A program made the translations under genes and the position numbers. Below are positions 1 to 9,273 of a stretch of 39,129 nt of DNA, piece after piece (within the stretch, counting starts at the first letter, position 1; every line of letters starts with the position of its first letter). The notes beneath the pieces are model-generated. The model was not told where the DNA came from. It was given only the letters and a program-made list of their open reading frames with translations, and searched no databases. Source of the DNA: Bacillus sp. AFS041924. GTDB lineage: Bacteria > Bacillota > Bacilli > Bacillales > Bacillaceae_G. The stretch is taken from NCBI RefSeq assembly GCF_002577195.1, contig NZ_NULG01000053.1, forward strand, positions 1 through 39,129, written 5' to 3'.

Positions 1-91
1 TAATTCTCGTCGTTATATCGTAATTTCAGATTATACATCATTAATTCTCGTCGTTATATCGTAATTTCAGATTATACATCACTAATTTTCG
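1..91. repeat. 41-bp tandem repeat, about 2.2 copies
   Basis: Two 41-bp copies (1-41 and 42-82) differ only in their last base; a partial third copy starts at 83 (8 of 9 bases match). Each 41-bp unit itself looks like two related half-units of about 20 bp, each beginning TAATT and containing TTATA. The sequence resembles the TTTCGTTGATATATC units near 24300-24486. Confidence 0.85.
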
Positions 92-127
92 TTTCCCCCA
101 CTACTTGTTCGTATTGACAAATAAAAC

Positions 128-168
128 ATAAAAAACCCACAAGAAATATTTAATCTCTTTGTGGGTCG
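128..168 (-). terminator. Rho-independent terminator after the nitroreductase
   Basis: On the minus strand an ACCCACAAAGA / TCTTGTGGGT stem (135-166) is followed by a run of T (129-135). It sits just past the nitroreductase stop and probably ends the ABC-exporter/nitroreductase transcript. Confidence 0.8.
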
Positions 169-176
169 ATGATTTA

Positions 177-824
177 TTATTCAACGTAACGAATAATTTC
201 CGCTACTTCTTTACGAGCAAGTTTTTTTGCTGGTTCTGATGGATAGCCAAGTGAAATGACCATGTTGATTTCACGATCTTCTTGAATATCTAAATAAGTT
301 CTTAATTTATCTTGAGCTAATAGGACCGGACCAGTCATTGGACAAGTTCCTAAGCCTAATGCATGTGCAGCTAACATTAAGTTTTGTGAAGCTAGGCAGC
401 TACTCTTAATTCCTTCTTCTTTCCAAACTTCATTTTCTACAAAGCCGATTGGATCAAAGATTTTCGTTCTGAATTTTGATTCATATGGTGTTGCTAAACA
501 AATAATTAAAACTGGTGCTTCTCTGAATGCTGTTGCATAAGGACCAAAAGAACGAACTAGTAACTTTCCTTCTTTTTCTAAACCTTTTTCTTTCGCTTTT
601 TCAGCAACTTCATGTAAAGAATCCCATGTCATCTCTTCAATTTTTTTAATTTTGTCAGTGTTTTTAATAATGATAAATTCCCAAGTTTGTGAGTTTGTAT
701 CACTTGGAGCATATCGTGCGCAGTCAATGATTTCTTCGATTACTTCATTTGAAACTGCTTGATCAGTAAATTTTCGAATACTTCTTCTTCCGTGAATAAT
801 TTCTTTAAATGAATTGTAATCCAT
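177..824 (-). CDS. Nitroreductase family FMN protein
   Basis: A 215-aa cytoplasmic flavoprotein of the nitroreductase family, whose members use FMN and NAD(P)H to reduce nitro compounds, quinones or enones. Visible family features are the N-terminal RRSIRKF (FMN phosphate contact), a YAPSDTNSQTWEF segment and GLGTCPMTGP near the C-terminus. The length is normal for the family. The start has an AAGGGTGG ribosome binding site and lies only 11 bases after the second ABC-exporter gene, so the three genes probably form one transcript. The substrate cannot be told from sequence. Co-transcription with an exporter suggests a detoxification role, but that is inference. Confidence 0.85.
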   Translation of the reverse strand: MDYNSFKEIIHGRRSIRKFTDQAVSNEVIEEIIDCARYAPSDTNSQTWEFIIIKNTDKIKKIEEMTWDSLHEVAEKAKEKGLEKEGKLLVRSFGPYATAFREAPVLIICLATPYESKFRTKIFDPIGFVENEVWKEEGIKSSCLASQNLMLAAHALGLGTCPMTGPVLLAQDKLRTYLDIQEDREINMVISLGYPSEPAKKLARKEVAEIIRYVE

Positions 825-835
825 GCTTCCACCCT

Positions 836-2665
836 TTATTGTATATGCTGATCTTCATTCATCCCCTGATGATTTACTAATTCATAGTAAAAGCCTTGTT
901 TATCGATTAATTCAGCATGTGAACCTCTCTCTATACACATTCCATTTTTCAAAACAAGTATTTGATTAGCATTTTTAATTGTATTTAGACGATGCGCAAC
1001 AACAAAGCTTGTTCGGCCTTGCATTAGTCGTTGTAAAGCTTCTTGAATTTTAATTTCAGTAATCGTATCAATACTACTTGTAGCTTCATCTAAAATTAAA
1101 ATTGCTGGATTTGCTAGAATCGCTCGAGCAATTGAGAGAAGTTGCTTTTGACCTTGACTAATTTGCTGATCATCTTGTTGTAAAATTGTATCATATCCTT
1201 TGGTAGATTTCATAATAAAACTATGTGCATTTGCAAGCTTTGCAGCCTCTTCTACCTCTTCATCTGTTGCATCTAAACGGCCGTATCGAATATTTTCGCG
1301 TATGGTTCCTTTAAATAAAAATGAATCTTGTAATACAAATGCCATTTGCTGTCTTAAATTTTTTCTAGAATATTGACCAATACTTACACCATCTATGAGT
1401 ATATCACCACTATTGATTTGATAAAAGCGTGAAAGTAAATTTACTACTGTAGTTTTACCAGCTCCAGTCGGTCCAATTAAGGCTACTGTCTCACCGGGTG
1501 AAACTTTAAATGAAACATTCGTTAATGTATTTGAATCTTTCGCGTATGAAAAATGAACATTTTTATATTCAACTTCTCCTAGAATTACTTTTTGATCGTT
1601 TACGATGTGAGATTCATCGATTGCTTCAATATCTTCATCAATAATTGAAAATACTCGTTCTGCTCCAGCTATCGCGGAAAGTAATGTATTAAATTGATTA
1701 GATAAATCATTTAGTGGACGTGTAAATTGTCTTGAATACTCGGTAAATACAACAATCGTACCAATCGATATATGACCTTTATAAGCAAAATATCCGCCAA
1801 CCCCAGCAATAATAGCAAAACTGACATTATTAAGTACATTCATAAATTTTGGAATAAATCCAGCAAAAATAAATGCCCAAAATCCTGAGTTTTTCAGTTT
1901 TTCATTTTTACTTAAAAAGTCTCGAATCATTTTATCTTCTTGTGAAAAAGTTTTGATAATTCTTTGTCCAGACACAGTTTCTTCAATAAATCCATTTAAT
2001 TCCCCTAAATTACGTTGTTGGATTTTATATAGTTGTCCTGTACGGCGTGTGATCCATCTTATACCTACAATTAAAACCGGTACAATCGAAAGCGTTAATA
2101 AAGTTAAAATTGGACTATACCAAAGCATAACTGAAACAGTACCAACTAAAGTTAACACACTTGAAAATATTTGGATTACTGATGTATTTAACGTAGTACT
2201 TACATTTTCTAAATCATTCGTTACACGACTCATTAATTCACCATGTTGTCTTTTTTCAAAAAATGACATTGGTAATTTATGAAACATATTAAATAATTCT
2301 GTTCTCATTTTAGTTACTGTATTTTGAGCGATATCAATCATCCAAAAGTTTTGGAAAAATAATGATGCGGAATAGCCTAAGTAGATAAACACTAGTGCTA
2401 AAATTAGCCATGCTAAGCCGCTTAAATTATTTTTTAAAATATAATGGTCAATTGAATATCCAACTAATACTGGTCCTAATAAGCCAAGTCCTGAGCTGAC
2501 TAAAACTAAAAAAAGTACAACAGCAAGTTTTCCTTTCAGTAGTGCTAAATAGTTCCAAATTCTTTTTACTGTTGAGGAAACATTATTTGCTCGTTCTTTC
2601 TTTTTCTTGTCATTTTTTAATGTTAAATGTTTATATTGGAAAGGTTTAGTTAGCTCCTTTAACAT
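836..2665 (-). CDS. ABC exporter half-transporter, canonical-Walker-B subunit
   Basis: An ABC half-exporter (609 aa) with an N-terminal six-helix membrane domain and a C-terminal ATPase. Numbered from an upstream ATG at 2686, Walker A GPTGAGKT is at 405-412, Walker B ILILDE at 529-534 and the H-loop His in AHR at 565. The signature is ISQGQ (509-513) instead of LSGGQ. The ATG at 2665 is preferred because AGGAGG lies 9 bases upstream, whereas the ATG at 2686 has no ribosome binding site. This start overlaps the end of the partner gene by 20 bases, implying translational coupling. The size and pairing resemble the YfiB/YfiC and LmrCD type of heterodimeric multidrug exporters. The substrate is unknown. 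Confidence 0.9.
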   Translation of the reverse strand: MLKELTKPFQYKHLTLKNDKKKKERANNVSSTVKRIWNYLALLKGKLAVVLFLVLVSSGLGLLGPVLVGYSIDHYILKNNLSGLAWLILALVFIYLGYSASLFFQNFWMIDIAQNTVTKMRTELFNMFHKLPMSFFEKRQHGELMSRVTNDLENVSTTLNTSVIQIFSSVLTLVGTVSVMLWYSPILTLLTLSIVPVLIVGIRWITRRTGQLYKIQQRNLGELNGFIEETVSGQRIIKTFSQEDKMIRDFLSKNEKLKNSGFWAFIFAGFIPKFMNVLNNVSFAIIAGVGGYFAYKGHISIGTIVVFTEYSRQFTRPLNDLSNQFNTLLSAIAGAERVFSIIDEDIEAIDESHIVNDQKVILGEVEYKNVHFSYAKDSNTLTNVSFKVSPGETVALIGPTGAGKTTVVNLLSRFYQINSGDILIDGVSIGQYSRKNLRQQMAFVLQDSFLFKGTIRENIRYGRLDATDEEVEEAAKLANAHSFIMKSTKGYDTILQQDDQQISQGQKQLLSIARAILANPAILILDEATSSIDTITEIKIQEALQRLMQGRTSFVVAHRLNTIKNANQILVLKNGMCIERGSHAELIDKQGFYYELVNHQGMNEDQHIQ

Positions 2666-4385
2666 TTTGAATTTCCTCCTTTCCATATTGTGAATAGTAG
2701 ATTGCTTTATATAATTTTGAACTTCTTAATAAAGATTCATGAGTTCCTTCTTCTACAAGTTCACCTTCATCAATAATTAAAATTTTATCTGCTTTTTTAG
2801 CAGTGCTGACCTTTTGTGTAATGATTAAAGTTGTACATTCATAATTTTTTAAATCTTCTAGCAAACTAGCTTCTGTTTTTAAATCTAATGCACTTGTACT
2901 ATCGTCAAGTAATAAAATACTAGGTTTTCTTATAATTGCCCTAGCGATTGCAAGTCGTTGTTTTTGCCCACCTGACAGATTGACACCTTTTTGACCGATT
3001 AAACTTTCATATCCATTTGGGAAAGACAGTATGGTTTCATGTATTTGCGCATGCTGTGCAGCTAAATAAACTTCCTCATCCGTGGCTGTTTCTCTACCCA
3101 TTAATAAATTTTCTTTGATCGTCCCAGTAAATAATAGTGCTTCTTGTGGTACATATCCAATTTGTCCTCTTAGTTGTTTACTGTTTATTTTCCTGATATC
3201 TTGATCATCTATTAAAATAGTTCCAGAATTAACATCATACAAACGAGGTATTAATTGAAATAATGACGTTTTTCCTGATCCAGTTGAACCTAATATTGCA
3301 ATTGTTTGTTCTGGATATGCAACAAATGAGATATTTTTTAAAACGTCTTTTTCATCATTTGGATAACGAAAAGAAACTTGATGGAATTGGATTTTACCTT
3401 CTAATTGATACTTAATCTTGTTTCCTTCGTTCTTTTCTATAAAATCTTCTTCGATTGTTAAAATTTCATCAATTCGTTCTGAAGAAGCTCTCATTCTTGA
3501 AAATGCACTAATGATAAATGAGAAAACCGAAAAAGATGTAGTAATACGAGAAATATAATTTACGATCGCAACAATATCTCCAATATTCGTTTCGTGTGAA
3601 TGTACTTTACTATTTCCAAACCACAATACGATGAGAATTGATGCATTCATAAACAAAAGCATAACTGGCATCGTAATTTCCATCGTTCTTAATGCAACAG
3701 ATGTTTTTTGTTTTAAATTTTGATTTATATGTTGAAAACGTTTATTTTCATAGTCGTTTCGTACAAAAGCTTTTATTAATTTCATTCCTACTAAATTTTC
3801 TCTAAGAACACTATTTACAACATCTACGTTATCTTGAACATTTTTAAATAGTCTTCTACCCTTTTTAACCATCCAGTTTAAAAACATAAATAGGAAAGGT
3901 AAAATTAAGAAAAGTATAAATGATAATTTCCAATTCAAAATTAATGCCATAACAACACTACCAGTTACAAGTAATGGCGCTCTTAAAATAATCCTTAAAC
4001 TCATAAATACTGCACTTTGTAATTGTGATACATCATTTGTAAGTCGAGTGATGATTGAAGAAGTTGGCAAATAACTAAAAGTTGTAAATGAAAATGATTG
4101 TACTTTCTCAAAAAGTGTTTTTCGTAGAGTGAATGAAAAGCTTTGAGCAATATGAGTTGCATAAAAAGTATTTAATACACCACCAATGAACGCTACGATT
4201 GACAATACAATCATTACGAATCCCCATTTAGTTACATATTCCATGTCTTTTTGCACGATTCCATTGTTGATGATATTAGATAATATATATGGTTGAAATA
4301 ATTCAACTACTAACTCTAAAAGTAAAAAAAAGATTGCTGCGAAAATTGTAATTTTATATGATTTTAATAACTTAAAACTATTCAA
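2646..4385 (-). CDS. ABC exporter half-transporter, degenerate-NBD subunit
   Basis: First gene of the exporter pair, about 580 aa from a TTG start at 4385 (AGGGGAG about 8 bases upstream). An ATG at 4433 lacks a ribosome binding site. It has six predicted membrane helices followed by an ATPase. Numbered from 4433, Walker A GSTGSGKT is at 382-389 and LSGGQ at 486-490. Walker B reads ILLLDD (506-511), with Asp where the catalytic Glu is normal. The H-loop reads ITQK, with Gln in place of His. These changes mark the degenerate half of a heterodimeric exporter. The partner carries the intact Glu and His but an altered signature, so one composite ATP site should be non-hydrolytic. Confidence 0.9.
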   Translation of the reverse strand: MNSFKLLKSYKITIFAAIFFLLLELVVELFQPYILSNIINNGIVQKDMEYVTKWGFVMIVLSIVAFIGGVLNTFYATHIAQSFSFTLRKTLFEKVQSFSFTTFSYLPTSSIITRLTNDVSQLQSAVFMSLRIILRAPLLVTGSVVMALILNWKLSFILFLILPFLFMFLNWMVKKGRRLFKNVQDNVDVVNSVLRENLVGMKLIKAFVRNDYENKRFQHINQNLKQKTSVALRTMEITMPVMLLFMNASILIVLWFGNSKVHSHETNIGDIVAIVNYISRITTSFSVFSFIISAFSRMRASSERIDEILTIEEDFIEKNEGNKIKYQLEGKIQFHQVSFRYPNDEKDVLKNISFVAYPEQTIAILGSTGSGKTSLFQLIPRLYDVNSGTILIDDQDIRKINSKQLRGQIGYVPQEALLFTGTIKENLLMGRETATDEEVYLAAQHAQIHETILSFPNGYESLIGQKGVNLSGGQKQRLAIARAIIRKPSILLLDDSTSALDLKTEASLLEDLKNYECTTLIITQKVSTAKKADKILIIDEGELVEEGTHESLLRSSKLYKAIYYSQYGKEEIQNVKGAN

Positions 4386-4485
4386 ATTAGTCACTCCCCT
4401 GACTAAAGAGGTAATGATTAAAAACCCCTCCATATTTTCTTATCTTTTTATAATAAATCTACAAATATCTTAATAAAATCACATA

Positions 4486-4518
4486 AAATAGGAAAAGAAC
4501 TCGTAATTAAACGAGTCC
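4486..4518 (-). terminator. Probable terminator after the M3 peptidase
   Basis: On the minus strand an ACTCGT / ACGAGT stem (4499-4516, extendable by two pairs) is followed by a T-rich TCTTTTCCTATTTT tract. The stem is short, so strength is uncertain. Confidence 0.55.
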
Positions 4519-4538
4519 TCCTCTTTAAAAGCTATCAT

Positions 4539-6317
4539 TTAAGTGATCGATAAAAATTCTTCAACGTCTTTAAGAGATAGTTTAACAGCTTTCTCCCAGA
4601 AATCACGTTTTGTTAAATCTACACCTAAATGCTTTTGAGCTAATTCTTCTACTGTCATTGAAGCTGTATCTTTTAAAAGGGCAATATATTTCTGTTCGTA
4701 GCTTTTTCCTTCTTCCAACGCTTTTGCATAAATTCCTAAAGAGAATAAATATCCAAATGTGTATGGGAAGTTATAGAATGGCACGCTAGTAATATAGAAA
4801 TGCAATTTAGATGCCCAGAAATGTGGATGATATTCTTCTAATGCTCCACAATATGCTTCTTTTTGAGCATCTTCCATTAGTTCGTTTATTCGATTTTTAC
4901 TTACAACTCCATTTTTACGCTCGTCATAAAAACGCGTTTCAAATAAGAAGCGAGCATGGATATTCATATAAAATGCAACACTTCGTTGGATTTTGTCTTC
5001 TAAAAGAGCAAGACGTTCCTGTTGAGAAGTCGCATTTTTAACGGCTGCATCAGCTACAATCATTTCTGCGAATGTTGAAGCCGTTTCAGCAACATTCATT
5101 GCGTAGTGTTTATTAAGTGTGTGAACATCCTTCATCGCAAACGAATGGAAAGCATGCCCTAATTCGTGTGCTAGTGTTGACACATTCGATGGAGTTCCTG
5201 AATACGTCATAAAAATACGAGATTGCCCACTCTCAGGGAATCCTGTGCAGAACCCACCTGGTCGTTTACCAGCTCGATCCTCCGCTTCAATCCAAGAATC
5301 TTCAAATGCCATCTTAGTAAAATCTGTTAATTTGTCTCCAAATTGATTGAATTGATTTAAAATAAATTCAGCGCCTTCAGCATATGAAATAGAAGAATCG
5401 ATATCCGCAACAGGTGCATCTAAATCATACCAACTTAATTTCTCAACGCCTAGTAATTTAGCTTTTCTTTCTAGATATTCAACAAACGGAGCTTTATTGT
5501 CGATAATTGCGCCCCACATAGAATCAAGCGTTTCCTGACTCATACGATTGATTGATAACGGTTCCTTTAATACATTATTCCATCCACGTTGTCCATATAC
5601 GCTTAAACGGAAACCTGCAAGATGGTTTAATATTTTAGCGAAGTAATCCGACTCATTCCCCCATGTTTCTTCCCAATTTTCAAAAATCTCTTTACGAACA
5701 TTACGTTCCTTAGAAGAAAACAGATTTGAGGCTTGCCCTACAGATAGAACTTTATCATCGTGTTCAATCTGCATTTTTCCAACAACAGTGTCGTACATTT
5801 GGCCCCAACCGTGATATCCATCTACTGAAAGTGCAGTTATTAATGCCTCTTGTTCAACAGATAATAATTCACTTGCGTTTTGACGACGCTCATTTAGAAC
5901 GAAAGAAATTTCCTTAAACTCATCACTTTCTAAAATATTCTCCCAAACAGAATCTTCTATTTTTGTTAGTTGGCTATGGAATTTAGTTAAAGTAGTGGAA
6001 TAATTTGCGAAAGCTTGAGTTAGTGTACCTCTTAATAAATTAGCTTTTTGATCTGCCATATTTTGGGCTTGTAAACAGCTAACAAATCCACTAGCTTGTG
6101 ATAATTTCTTTCCAATTAATTGAATATTACTAATAATCTCATTTAAACTCTCAGTTTCATCACTATTTTTTGGTGCAGCGAACAATGAAACTTGTTTCTC
6201 TAATTTCTCTACTAAACTAGTAATTTCTTTTATGTATAATGCAAATTCAGGAGACTCGCTTCCTCCTTTAAAGAAAACATCTAAATCCCATGTAAGTGAA
6301 TATGTATTCGTCGCCAT
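4539..6317 (-). CDS. M3 family oligoendopeptidase
   Basis: A cytosolic zinc metallopeptidase of family M3 (oligoendopeptidase F-like), which cuts short peptides. From the ATG at 6317 (592 aa) the zinc motif HELGH is at about 384-388, and the third-ligand segment ETASTFAE follows about 25 residues later. The N-terminal TWDLDVFFKGG segment is typical of the M3 subgroup related to but distinct from classical PepF. The 6317 start has AAGGTGG six bases upstream; an in-frame extension to 6362 adds an unlikely Lys/Arg-rich leader. It is a monocistronic gene with a terminator on the 3' side. Confidence 0.9.
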   Translation of the reverse strand: MATNTYSLTWDLDVFFKGGSESPEFALYIKEITSLVEKLEKQVSLFAAPKNSDETESLNEIISNIQLIGKKLSQASGFVSCLQAQNMADQKANLLRGTLTQAFANYSTTLTKFHSQLTKIEDSVWENILESDEFKEISFVLNERRQNASELLSVEQEALITALSVDGYHGWGQMYDTVVGKMQIEHDDKVLSVGQASNLFSSKERNVRKEIFENWEETWGNESDYFAKILNHLAGFRLSVYGQRGWNNVLKEPLSINRMSQETLDSMWGAIIDNKAPFVEYLERKAKLLGVEKLSWYDLDAPVADIDSSISYAEGAEFILNQFNQFGDKLTDFTKMAFEDSWIEAEDRAGKRPGGFCTGFPESGQSRIFMTYSGTPSNVSTLAHELGHAFHSFAMKDVHTLNKHYAMNVAETASTFAEMIVADAAVKNATSQQERLALLEDKIQRSVAFYMNIHARFLFETRFYDERKNGVVSKNRINELMEDAQKEAYCGALEEYHPHFWASKLHFYITSVPFYNFPYTFGYLFSLGIYAKALEEGKSYEQKYIALLKDTASMTVEELAQKHLGVDLTKRDFWEKAVKLSLKDVEEFLSIT

Positions 6318-6362
6318 ACGACCCCACCTTTTGGTTTTATAAGTACATTTGTTATTATACAT

Positions 6363-6957
6363 TATTCAAAATATTTAGTCTAATCATACTACTTATGACC
6401 AATTCAATATCCTACACAAGATTGTTGAATTATTGTTAAATCAATCATTTTGGGCATTTTTCAAAGTAAACGATTGGTTAATTATTAATTTTTTGTGTAC
6501 AAACTAAAAAATGGTAAATATAGAAATATTTAGGACTGAAATGAAAGAAATATAAGACAAAAAATAGAGTTAAATATTACAAAATCTATCTAATTGTTAC
6601 ATTTCTTTAAATTAAAACGTAATAATCTCCTCTATTTTAATGGATCATAACCACTTATTTTTTGGATTATATTCTACTTTATTGAAAAAATCTTATCATT
6701 TTTCTCGATCCGCGTATCTCTTCCTTTCTGTTCATTTAGCTCTTCAGGCCTTTAAAATCAGGCATTCTTCGTTAAAGTTCATCATTGTAATTCCTCTAAT
6801 CGATACTTTGTCGAAATAAACTGTAACAATTATGCAGAATTGATAGAATATTATAAAAAAAGGTAATATATTTGTAACATAAAATAAAGTTACTGAAATC
6901 TTGCTGTCACATTTCCATGGTAAAGTTAGTACATAGAAATCGACAGGAGCGAGAAAT
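6363..6957. other. 595-bp intergenic region upstream of two divergent genes
   Basis: No convincing gene. It must hold the promoters of the M3 peptidase (minus) and the LysM-3D gene (plus). A GTAAC-N10-GTTAC dyad (6874-6893) lies upstream of the LysM gene, and a second TGTAAC is at 6822. No riboswitch fold was recognised. Confidence 0.5.
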
Positions 6958-7512
6958 ATGAAAAAACTGATGACATGTTTGGTTACTACTGTTTTTCTAA
7001 CAATGGGATTTACGACAAATACATATGCAGCAACATACAAAGTTAAATCTGGAGATACATTATCTGCGATCGCAAAAAAGCAAAAGGTAACAGTATCCCA
7101 AATTAAATATTGGAACCATTTAAAATCTGATCTTATTAAAGTAAATCAAGTATTACAAATTAAACCTTCAACTAAGAAAACAACAACTAAAAAAACTACA
7201 GCTAAAGCGGCTACTCCTTACAAAGTAATCAAAATGAAAGCTACAGCTTACACTGGAAGCTGTAAAGGATGTAGCGGTAAAACAGCTACTGGAATAGACT
7301 TAAAAAAGAATCCTAAGGTAAAAGTTATCTCTGTGGATCCAAAAGTAATTCCTTTAGGTTCTAAAGTATATGTACAAGGCTATGGTTATGCTATTGCTGG
7401 TGATACTGGTGGTTCTCTTAAAGGAAATAAAATTGATGTATTTATCCCAAGTAAGAAAAATGCCCTTAAATGGGGAGTTAAAACAGTTACTGTAAAAGTT
7501 TATAAAAAGTAA
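6958..7512 (+). CDS. Secreted LysM and 3D-domain cell-wall protein (YocH-like)
   Basis: A 184-aa exported protein with a signal peptide (1-25, KKLM...TYAA), one LysM peptidoglycan-binding domain (about 26-70), a Thr/Lys linker and a C-terminal 3D domain (about 92-182). The three Asp residues that name the domain are D127 (VDPKVIPLG), D149 (GDTGG) and D160 (KIDVF). 3D domains share the fold of lytic transglycosylases of the MltA type, so a muralytic or wall-remodelling role outside the cell is likely. The architecture matches B. subtilis YocH. The ribosome binding site is AGGAG, and a strong terminator follows directly. Confidence 0.88.
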   Translation: MKKLMTCLVTTVFLTMGFTTNTYAATYKVKSGDTLSAIAKKQKVTVSQIKYWNHLKSDLIKVNQVLQIKPSTKKTTTKKTTAKAATPYKVIKMKATAYTGSCKGCSGKTATGIDLKKNPKVKVISVDPKVIPLGSKVYVQGYGYAIAGDTGGSLKGNKIDVFIPSKKNALKWGVKTVTVKVYKK

Positions 7513-7548
7513 AAAAACGAGCCGTTAATTCTGGCTCGTTTTTTATTT
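7512..7548 (+). terminator. Strong terminator, usable in both directions
   Basis: AAAAAACGAGCC / GGCTCGTTTTTT hairpin at 7512-7544. It follows the LysM-3D stop codon and also faces the convergent gene ending at 7543. Confidence 0.88.
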
Positions 7549-7920
7549 TTTAGTCCATTTTGAATTCAATTCAAATAATCGACGATCTAATTCTTTTAAG
7601 AATTCATTTCTTTTCTCTTCATTTGATAATATTTCATCCATATTGGCTTTTATAATTAACTTTTGAATACTTTTTCTTTGTGATATTTCCAGCAAGTAAA
7701 TTTCATAAGGCCTAAACCACTGTTCTTTTTTCAACACATCCATTCTCTCTTGAATTAATTTATTGTCTTTTTCGTAATACGAATAGCCCAAAAATTTTTT
7801 TGGCAAATAATCAAAGAAGAATTGAGCTATTATTTCGATAACCAACCAGGAGAGTATACGAAAAATAAATCCAAACACCCCAAAAACAATTTCATATCTC
7901 CTCTTCTTCCTACTTACCAA
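7543..7920 (-). CDS. Hypothetical membrane-anchored protein
   Basis: A 125-aa protein that I do not recognise. A basic N-terminus (SRKKRR) precedes one hydrophobic segment (about residues 11-37), followed by a charged, helix-rich cytoplasmic-looking tail. No ribosome binding site is evident at the ATG at 7920; an AGAGGAG lies just inside the gene, so the true start may be a few codons downstream. It is convergent with the LysM-3D gene and shares its terminator. Confidence 0.55.
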   Translation of the reverse strand: MVSRKKRRYEIVFGVFGFIFRILSWLVIEIIAQFFFDYLPKKFLGYSYYEKDNKLIQERMDVLKKEQWFRPYEIYLLEISQRKSIQKLIIKANMDEILSNEEKRNEFLKELDRRLFELNSKWTKK

Positions 7921-8026
7921 TTATTTTATCAGTTCTTGAAATTAATTAAGTAGTTCTTAAAGAGCATATTTTCCATTTAACTAATAAATAATAATATTAA
8001 ATATTTTGTTTTGGAGATGAAAACAA

Positions 8027-8161
8027 ATGGAAGATAAACGATTTACAATAACAGGAACTGATATTACTGAAGTAAAAAGAAAAAATGCAGATTCTGGTTT
8101 AACCTATAATCAAGTCAAACAATTACTTGCAGAAAAATATATGAAAGAAAGAAGAAAATAA
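8027..8161 (+). CDS. 44-aa protein resembling a gamma-type SASP repeat
   Basis: A 44-aa ORF with a ribosome binding site (TTGGAGATG, about 8 bases upstream). The protein begins MEDKRFTITG and contains TDITEVKRKNADSG followed by LTYNQVKQLLAEKY. The T-D-x-x-E-V-K-x-x-N-A-x-S-G pattern is close to the repeat of gamma-type small acid-soluble spore proteins (SspE-like), which act as an amino-acid store in spores. Only one repeat is present and the C-terminus is Lys/Arg-rich. The SASP assignment is tentative; the ORF itself is convincing. It is divergent from the neighbour starting at 7920. Confidence 0.6.
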   Translation: MEDKRFTITGTDITEVKRKNADSGLTYNQVKQLLAEKYMKERRK

Positions 8162-8326
8162 AAAATTTTTACGATTTTAGTTTTATCATCATTTCACTTG
8201 ATATTCTCTTCTTTGTGTCATTATTATTGATCTTTTTTAATTGCAATTTCGCTGTTTTGCAGTTTTACTATTATTATTTGCACTATCGTACTAAACTTTT
8301 CACTCACACCATTTTTTATTCAACAT

Positions 8327-8360
8327 AAATAAACCACTCAACAACACTAGTTGAGTGGCT
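8327..8360 (-). terminator. Terminator of the hom-thrC-thrB operon
   Basis: A perfect 9-bp CCACTCAAC / GTTGAGTGG stem (8334-8358), followed on the minus strand by TTTATTTAT. It lies just beyond the thrB stop codon. Confidence 0.85.
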
Positions 8361-8364
8361 TATT

Positions 8365-9273
8365 TTAATTAGTGTGTACCGAATGTTTAACTGATGCACC
8401 TTCATTTACGATTTTTATTTCACTTACATCACAATTTGGAAATAAGTTTGTAAAATAATGAATTGCTTCTGTACAACCTTCAATTGTAACGAAAGCTAAT
8501 ACTGTTGGGCCGGCACCGCTAAGGACAAACCCATGTACATATTCAGGTAATTTGGTTTGTTTTAATGTATCCAACTCTTTTACAATTTTACTACGATATG
8601 GTTCATGAAATAGATCTCTCTTCATCATATCGCCTGCTAGTTGCCAATTTTCCTGTAATAGAGCTGAGACTAATACATTACTATAACTACTTGATTGTAT
8701 AGCATCTTTATAAGGAATTGTTGAAGGTAATATATTTCGTGCATGTACAGTTTCTAATTCGTATTTTGGAATAATGGCTACTACTGACACATTTTTTAAT
8801 TTCGAATGTTGATTATATGCTTTTCCATCGATAAAAGTCCCTATCACTAAACCACCGTAAAGCGAAGCGCCGACATTATCCATATGACCTTCGATTGAGG
8901 ATGCAATTCGCAACTGTTCTTCCATTGATAATTGAAGATGACAAAGTTCATTTGCTAAAATAATGCCACCAACGATTGCAGAGGCACTACTTCCTAATCC
9001 TCTTGTTAATGGGATATTACTTTCAAGCTTCAAATGACATGTTGGCAAAGTTTTATTATTTGCATTTGCTACTTCAATAGCTGTTTTGAGTATTAAGTTT
9101 GTTTGATCTAGCGGAATATCTTTTAAATAATCACTAAATCCTTCGCAGCTGTATTGATCGTGATTATATACTTCAATTGTTAAATAGCGATCAAAAGCAA
9201 TACCAATCGAATCAAAACCAGGTCCTACATTTGCAGTACTTGCAGGAACTGTTATTTGGAAAAGTTTTTTCAT
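8365..9273 (-). CDS. thrB: Homoserine kinase
   Basis: GHMP-family kinase (302 aa) that phosphorylates homoserine to O-phosphohomoserine using ATP. The glycine-rich GHMP motif [12 protein letters not shown] is at about 89-100, an N-terminal [12 protein letters not shown] segment is present, and [10 protein letters not shown] lies near residue 252. The start codon overlaps the thrC stop by four bases (ATGA), so translation is coupled. It is the third gene of hom-thrC-thrB, the standard Bacillus order, and supplies the substrate for ThrC. Confidence 0.95.
   Translation of the reverse strand: MKKLFQITVPASTANVGPGFDSIGIAFDRYLTIEVYNHDQYSCEGFSDYLKDIPLDQTNLILKTAIEVANANNKTLPTCHLKLESNIPLTRGLGSSASAIVGGIILANELCHLQLSMEEQLRIASSIEGHMDNVGASLYGGLVIGTFIDGKAYNQHSKLKNVSVVAIIPKYELETVHARNILPSTIPYKDAIQSSSYSNVLVSALLQENWQLAGDMMKRDLFHEPYRSKIVKELDTLKQTKLPEYVHGFVLSGAGPTVLAFVTIEGCTEAIHYFTNLFPNCDVSEIKIVNEGASVKHSVHTN

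Noticed and set aside
6363-6957. Cyclic-di-AMP (ydaO-type) riboswitch upstream of the wall protein
   Set aside because: None of the conserved ydaO sequence blocks could be found in this interval.
6744-7040. 98-codon minus-strand frame opposite the LysM-3D gene start
   Set aside because: It is antisense to a clear signal peptide and promoter region, has no family resemblance and no suitable start context.
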